A program made the position numbers and the translations under genes. A model generated the notes under the pieces. The model searched no databases. It saw only the letters and a program-made list of their open reading frames with translations, and was not told the DNA's origin. From Brevibacillus composti (GTDB lineage Bacteria; Bacillota; Bacilli; Brevibacillales; Brevibacillaceae), in the NCBI RefSeq assembly GCF_016406105.1, contig NZ_CP066308.1, positions 2,329,501-2,393,500 on the forward strand: a stretch of 64,000 nucleotides of DNA. Direction: 5' to 3'. Below, piece by piece: positions 60,215 to 64,000 of the stretch (position 1 is the first letter of the stretch; the number at the start of each line of letters is the position of its first letter).

Positions 60215-61006
60215 TTATTTCAAGGATGCCAGGTATTCGGCCAGCTTTTGGATTTCTGCTTCATCCTTAATCAGACCGCCAGGCATTTGTCCCTTACCGT
60301 TTTTGATCACATCAGCAATTTGTGTGGCGTCCAGAGTAGCCCCGATCTTTTGGAGATTGGGTCCCATGCCGCCTTCCAGGCTCTTGCCGTGGCAGCCCAT
60401 GCAGCTTGTTTGCGCAGTCCAGATCGCATCCGCTTTGAAGCTGGTGTCTGCTGGCGCTGCAGGTGCTGCTGCGTGGTTGCCGCCACCGCCGCTGCCGCCT
60501 TTGCTCGCGGAATGCTTCAGCGAATGCTCATGGTCAGCAGCCCAAGTCAGGTAGAAGATCCCGACCAAAGCCGTCAGCATCAAGCCAGTAGCAACCGGAC
60601 GACGGGACGGACGGCGTTCGCTGCCGGCATCAAGCCAAGGAGCCAGCATCAGAGCACCGAAAGCGATACCCGGGATGACCACTGTACCGAGGACGACCCA
60701 GTCCCCTGCAGCCCAAGGATACTTGAGCAGCTGGTAGAGGAACAGGAAGTACCAGTCCGGCAGCGGGACGAAAGATGTGTCATTCGGGTTTGCCAGGTCG
60801 GTCAGCGGCGACGGATGGGATACCGTCAAAACCAAGAAACCAACGAGACAAACCGCCGCCACCATCCACTCTTTCAGCAGGAAGTTCGGCCAGAAAGGCT
60901 CTGTTTTTCCCGGAAAGTCCGAGTAGGATGGAGCGATGTTTGGGATACGCTTCGCCGATATCCGGGAGTCTCCGACGAAGGTAGCATCTTTATCGTGTTT
61001 AGCCAT
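60215..61006 (-). CDS. qcrC: Menaquinol:cytochrome c reductase, cytochrome b/c subunit
   Basis: This is a 263-residue subunit of the Bacillus-type bc complex. The N-terminal part has three to four TM helices equivalent to the C-terminal half of cytochrome b. A Gly/Ala-rich linker (about 168-188) follows, then a cytochrome c domain with CMGCH at 202-206 and an axial methionine probably in GQMPGG. The complex passes electrons from menaquinol to cytochrome c and moves protons. Confidence 0.95.
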   Translation of the reverse strand: MAKHDKDATFVGDSRISAKRIPNIAPSYSDFPGKTEPFWPNFLLKEWMVAAVCLVGFLVLTVSHPSPLTDLANPNDTSFVPLPDWYFLFLYQLLKYPWAAGDWVVLGTVVIPGIAFGALMLAPWLDAGSERRPSRRPVATGLMLTALVGIFYLTWAADHEHSLKHSASKGGSGGGGNHAAAPAAPADTSFKADAIWTAQTSCMGCHGKSLEGGMGPNLQKIGATLDATQIADVIKNGKGQMPGGLIKDEAEIQKLAEYLASLK

Positions 61007-61034
61007 GCTATTGCCTCCTTAGTATCGAAAACTC

Positions 61035-61706
61035 TTATAGTGGACCGGAAATACCTTGTGCGCGAATCATGACGAAGTGAGCTCCCAAAAGTCCAAGCAG
61101 TGCGCCTGGCAGGAAGAACACGTGGATGGCGAAGAAGCGGGACAGGGTTGTCGCCCCTACGATATCGCCGCCCGTCAGCAGTGTCTTCGCATAAGGGCCA
61201 ATCAGCGGTACGGAGTTTGCGATCTCCAGACCTACCTTGGTCGCGAAGTACGCTGTGTTATCCCAAGGCAACAGATAACCGGTAAATCCAAGACCGAGCA
61301 TGACGAAGAAAATAAGTACGCCGACTACCCAGTTCAATTCACGCGGTTTTTTATACGCACCGGTAAAGAAGACACGCAGCGTATGTAGGAACATCATAAC
61401 GATGACCAAGCTGGCACCCCAGTGGTGCATACCACGCACGATAACCCCGAAAGCGACTTCATTTTGCAGGTACTTTACAGACTCGTACGCGTTGATGATG
61501 TCTGGCACGTAGTACATGGTCAGGAACATCCCAGACAAAATTTGAATGACGGTGATAAAGAATGTAAGGCCGCCAAAGCAATAAACAAAGGCAGAGAAGT
61601 GGTGAGCAGGGTTTACGTGCTCAGGCACTTCATGGTCCGCCAAATCACGCCACATCGGGGTGATGTTTAATCGCTCATCGACCCAGTCATACATTTTTTG
61701 CATCAT
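61035..61706 (-). CDS. qcrB: Menaquinol:cytochrome c reductase, cytochrome b subunit
   Basis: This 223-residue cytochrome b6-like subunit has four TM helices and two heme groups. Heme-ligand histidines appear in HHFSAFVYCFGG, GMHHWGASLV and FFAIHVFFLPGAL. The ATG at 61706 is one base past the qcrA stop and has GGGGGTGA nine bases ahead. Confidence 0.95.
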   Translation of the reverse strand: MMQKMYDWVDERLNITPMWRDLADHEVPEHVNPAHHFSAFVYCFGGLTFFITVIQILSGMFLTMYYVPDIINAYESVKYLQNEVAFGVIVRGMHHWGASLVIVMMFLHTLRVFFTGAYKKPRELNWVVGVLIFFVMLGLGFTGYLLPWDNTAYFATKVGLEIANSVPLIGPYAKTLLTGGDIVGATTLSRFFAIHVFFLPGALLGLLGAHFVMIRAQGISGPL

Positions 61707-61707
61707 G

Positions 61708-62226
61708 TTAGCCACTCACCCCCGGACGTGGATTTGGTTTCAGTTTGCCCAGATAGAGCTTGCCGTCTTTTACTTCCGTCTCGTATTCATCGAGGGATGC
61801 AGTCGGCGGAGTATTCAGGATGTGTGCCCCTTCGATATTGTAGCGTCCGAGGTGGCACGGGCAGAAGTATTCGTTCGGATGTCCTGCCGGGTCATTCCAG
61901 TTTACTGTGCACCCCAAGTGCTTACAGATCGGGGAAAGAGCAAGAATTTCGCCCTTCTCGTTTTTGGTAATCCATGCAGACAATGTGGAATCGGACTCAT
62001 ACCAACCGTCCTTGGTATGGACCTTAAATTCGACACGCTTCGGCTCTGGGCCAAATTCATCTACACTTCCAACCGCTACTGTATCTCCACCCGCATGGCC
62101 CTTGAGCAAGGGGTCGACCGCAAAACGGATCATAGGTGTGATCATACCCGCAGCAAGGAACCCGCCAGTTCCCATGAGTGCGTAGTTTAGAAATGTTCGT
62201 CTGGAAATCTCCTGTTTGTCGCCCAT
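61708..62226 (-). CDS. qcrA: Menaquinol:cytochrome c reductase, Rieske iron-sulphur subunit
   Basis: This 172-residue Rieske protein has a twin-arginine-type signal (RRTFLNYALMG) and one TM anchor. The 2Fe-2S ligands are in CKHLGC and CPCHLGRYN. It is the first gene of qcrABC, with a very good promoter upstream. Confidence 0.96.
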   Translation of the reverse strand: MGDKQEISRRTFLNYALMGTGGFLAAGMITPMIRFAVDPLLKGHAGGDTVAVGSVDEFGPEPKRVEFKVHTKDGWYESDSTLSAWITKNEKGEILALSPICKHLGCTVNWNDPAGHPNEYFCPCHLGRYNIEGAHILNTPPTASLDEYETEVKDGKLYLGKLKPNPRPGVSG

Positions 62227-62301
62227 CTCTATTTTCCCTCCTTATCCTGTAGAATCGCACAACGATGGCTTTTTCAATACATATACACTAGGTCAATCCC
62301 A

Positions 62302-62330
62302 ATCATAGCTAACGCCCAAAAAGATGTCAA
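62302..62330 (-). promoter_or_regulatory. Predicted sigma-A promoter of qcrABC
   Basis: On the minus strand a perfect TTGACA (62330-62325), a 17-base spacer and TATGAT (62307-62302). Confidence 0.7.
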
Positions 62331-62433
62331 GAATGTCCAAGGGACGTGCCGCTTGGCAATCCCGTCCGTCAAACATATTGTTGCCATTTTGTCAAAAATG
62401 ACAGCAGAGAATGAGCTGTTTTCTCCGTTTCCT

Positions 62434-62841
62434 CTATTTCCCCTGCCAGATTCGGATGATTTCTTGTGAAAAAATATCAGCTGTGACCTCGAAACGGAGG
62501 GCGGATTCCAGATCTTCTTCCCCCACTGTCAAAACAGTCACATTCTCTGCCTCTACTTTTAGCTGCTCTCCCGGAAACTGCAGGCAGACACAGTGTTTGA
62601 ACTCCTTTGGAAACTGCTGCGGCCTAGCCGCTTCGCCCAGCTGATAGCAGAGAGGGAACAGCAGCACTCTCCCTTTCAGTTTTTGCTCGATGGCGGCTCC
62701 CAGATTCATCAGATAGCTCATGCGCAGCACCTGTTTGGGGAGCTCCATCTCAGTCCGGTACAAATAAAGAGGGAGCAGCGCAGTATCCACATAGGGCTGC
62801 AGCTCCTCCCATTTTTCCATTTCCTGCAGATTCCATTGCAT
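62434..62841 (-). CDS. DUF2487 family protein (YpiF-like)
   Basis: This is a 135-residue cytoplasmic protein. It begins MQWNLQEMEKWEELQPYVDT, and the middle has GRVLLFPLCYQLGE, both like DUF2487/YpiF. The ATG follows GAGGGG. Function is unknown. It precedes qcrA as in B. subtilis. Confidence 0.85.
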   Translation of the reverse strand: MQWNLQEMEKWEELQPYVDTALLPLYLYRTEMELPKQVLRMSYLMNLGAAIEQKLKGRVLLFPLCYQLGEAARPQQFPKEFKHCVCLQFPGEQLKVEAENVTVLTVGEEDLESALRFEVTADIFSQEIIRIWQGK

Positions 62842-62925
62842 AAGCCGTCCCCTCTTTCCCTAGCCTTTTGGAAACTAGCGTAACACGAATTCTGCAAAAC
62901 AAGCAACGATACTTCTTTTACGCGC

Positions 62926-63141
62926 TCACGCCTTTTCGTAGGCCATGATTTCGCGCAATTCTCCCGTCAGTTGCAAAAACCGCTCTTTGTTCTTTTCCGC
63001 GAGGGCATCGTCGATCTCCTGATACAGCGTTCTCTTTCGATATAGACGGACTTGTTCATCGATCAGCATTTCGGACAGCAAGCCCGACACGAGCTGATTG
63101 TTGCTTCCGTAGGTATTGGAATAAAAATTGGCCCATTCCAT
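62926..63141 (-). CDS. Short IDEAL-domain protein
   Basis: This is a 71-residue protein with an IDEAL-type helical region (DEQVRLYRKRTLYQEIDDAL). The B. subtilis gene at this place, ypiB, encodes about 179 residues with an extra UPF0302 domain in front; here only the IDEAL part exists. The ATG at 63141 lies six bases behind GAGGG. The upstream gene ends nine bases before it. Confidence 0.75.
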   Translation of the reverse strand: MEWANFYSNTYGSNNQLVSGLLSEMLIDEQVRLYRKRTLYQEIDDALAEKNKERFLQLTGELREIMAYEKA

Positions 63142-63150
63142 GTACATCCC

Positions 63151-64000
63151 TCACTTCAATAAAATGGTAGTATCTGTAAATCCATTGTATTTGCGAAGCC
63201 ATGATTGGCTGGCATAGGTCCCCGAGTAGATCCACTCTCCGTCGTGTACCTGTCCGACTCGAATCAAACCGAGATGTACCATCATTTTTAAAATTCGATT
63301 GACGAGAATATTTTGAGGTTCGTCGTAGTAAAAGGGTCGTATCCAGGGAAGCAGGCTGCGCGAAAACTCTCTCTGGGATACCCAGCCTTGCGAGGCCATC
63401 ATGGGGATCAGCTGCACCAGCATGGGCAGATTGGGAATCGCCCGCTTGTACAATCTCATCCAAAACCGGATCACCTCATGGTAGAGTGTGTCGCCGTGCA
63501 GCGCGTCGCCACTCGGGGTTTGCAGCCGCTCCAGACCGGCTTCGGTCAGCATCACCTGGCCCGGCACTTCCTCGATCCATCGCTGGTAATAACAGAAGTC
63601 ATAGATCAGCGAAAAGCGGTCCGGATAGAGATCGAAGTGAAGCCCGTACCCAAAGCGCCAGCGCTGGGGCGCGAGCGGCTCCTCCTTGATTTGCAGAAAT
63701 TGCAGCAGCTGCTGCTGGTATCGCTTGTACATGCTGCCGTCTGCCGTCAGCGGCACAGGCTCTCGCTGTAGGAATTGCAAAAATTGCATGATATCGTCAA
63801 CCAGTGCTGTCCCTTCATCCCGATACGCTTCCGGCTCGGCCGCAAAGGGCTCCGCCTCGTTCTGCCATCGGAGCAGCCAAGCCTGCAAAAGCGGCTCTCG
63901 AATATCATGGGGCACCTGGTATTGTCCGACGGCTTTTGTTTTGGCGGGAAAAATCCAGCCGCGCTTCATCGCTTTCGCTATGTATGTACGGGCTTCCTCC
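63151..64000 (-). CDS. Hypothetical protein, 5' end beyond the window
   Basis: The visible 273 residues start at an ATG at 63969, but the frame is open to the window end and the upstream residues (EEARTYIAKA) look like protein, so the real start is probably outside. It is a soluble, aromatic-rich protein with winged-helix-like stretches (LTEAGLERL, MASQGWVSQREF). It vaguely resembles the helicase-associated XPB-type N-terminal domain proteins of Paenibacillaceae, but this is a weak guess. It is transcribed with the IDEAL gene. Confidence 0.6.
   Translation of the reverse strand, partial: EEARTYIAKAMKRGWIFPAKTKAVGQYQVPHDIREPLLQAWLLRWQNEAEPFAAEPEAYRDEGTALVDDIMQFLQFLQREPVPLTADGSMYKRYQQQLLQFLQIKEEPLAPQRWRFGYGLHFDLYPDRFSLIYDFCYYQRWIEEVPGQVMLTEAGLERLQTPSGDALHGDTLYHEVIRFWMRLYKRAIPNLPMLVQLIPMMASQGWVSQREFSRSLLPWIRPFYYDEPQNILVNRILKMMVHLGLIRVGQVHDGEWIYSGTYASQSWLRKYNGFTDTTILLK

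Overview
The window is GC-rich DNA from a spore-forming, menaquinone-using Firmicute. The best fit is Brevibacillus or a close relative in the Paenibacillaceae. The evidence is conserved Bacillales gene order (ypjD-dapB-mgsA-bshB1-bshA-cca-birA-panBCD-dinG, and ypiF-qcrABC-ypjA-ypjB), bacillithiol genes, spore genes (sleL/yaaH-like, kapB, ypjB), strong GGAGG ribosome sites and many GTG/TTG starts. Nearly all genes lie on the minus strand. No tRNA, rRNA, CRISPR array or prophage was seen. The one clear mobile element is a class IIC group II intron.

Layout. 0.1-5 kb: a cold shock protein, a secreted CAP-domain protein behind a c-di-AMP (ydaO/yuaA) riboswitch, a short homoserine dehydrogenase with peptide deformylase, and a divergent aminotransferase. 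5-10 kb: membrane genes, namely a broken EamA exporter, an acyltransferase-3, a DUF418 protein and an NCS2 nucleobase permease. 10-14.6 kb: an IclR-controlled 5-oxoprolinase operon (iclR-pxpB-pxpC-pxpA-NRAMP-like transporter) with a palindromic operator at its head. 14.7-20.2 kb: an ATP-grasp gene directly behind a second, divergent panD, an LDH2-family dehydrogenase, and a 966-residue protein made of two complete PBP4-type carboxypeptidase domains. 20.9-25.6 kb: the thiamine operon thiS-thiG-tenA-thiZ-thiX-thiY under a TPP riboswitch.

25.6-29.9 kb: kapB, an AlaX-type editing protein, DUF2203, a 40-bp tandem repeat, a LysM-GH18 spore germination hydrolase and a thioredoxin. 30-36 kb: an uncharacterised catabolic or transport locus (a DUF3100 pair, a beta-hydroxyacid dehydrogenase and an aldehyde dehydrogenase) with a divergent GAF/PucR-type regulator. 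36-38 kb: the group II intron, inserted just after the terminator of a compact FtsH-like protease. 38-41.3 kb: that protease, a membrane partner, tseB (ypmB) and another anchored protein. 41.8-49.3 kb: mtaD, rex, a degenerate metallo-beta-lactamase-fold lipoprotein, dinG and a TPR protein. 49.3-57.5 kb: panDCB with a structured leader, then birA, cca, bshA, bshB1, mgsA, dapB and a MazG-like pyrophosphohydrolase. 57.7-64 kb: a YitT-family gene on the plus strand, ypjB, ypjA, the qcrABC menaquinol:cytochrome c reductase, DUF2487, an IDEAL-domain protein and a gene cut by the window end.

The genes most worth following up are the tandem PBP4 fusion, the duplicated panD with its ATP-grasp neighbour, the DUF3100 locus, the compact FtsH with its partner, and the panB leader RNA. 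All functions are assigned from motifs, length and gene order; no database search was run.
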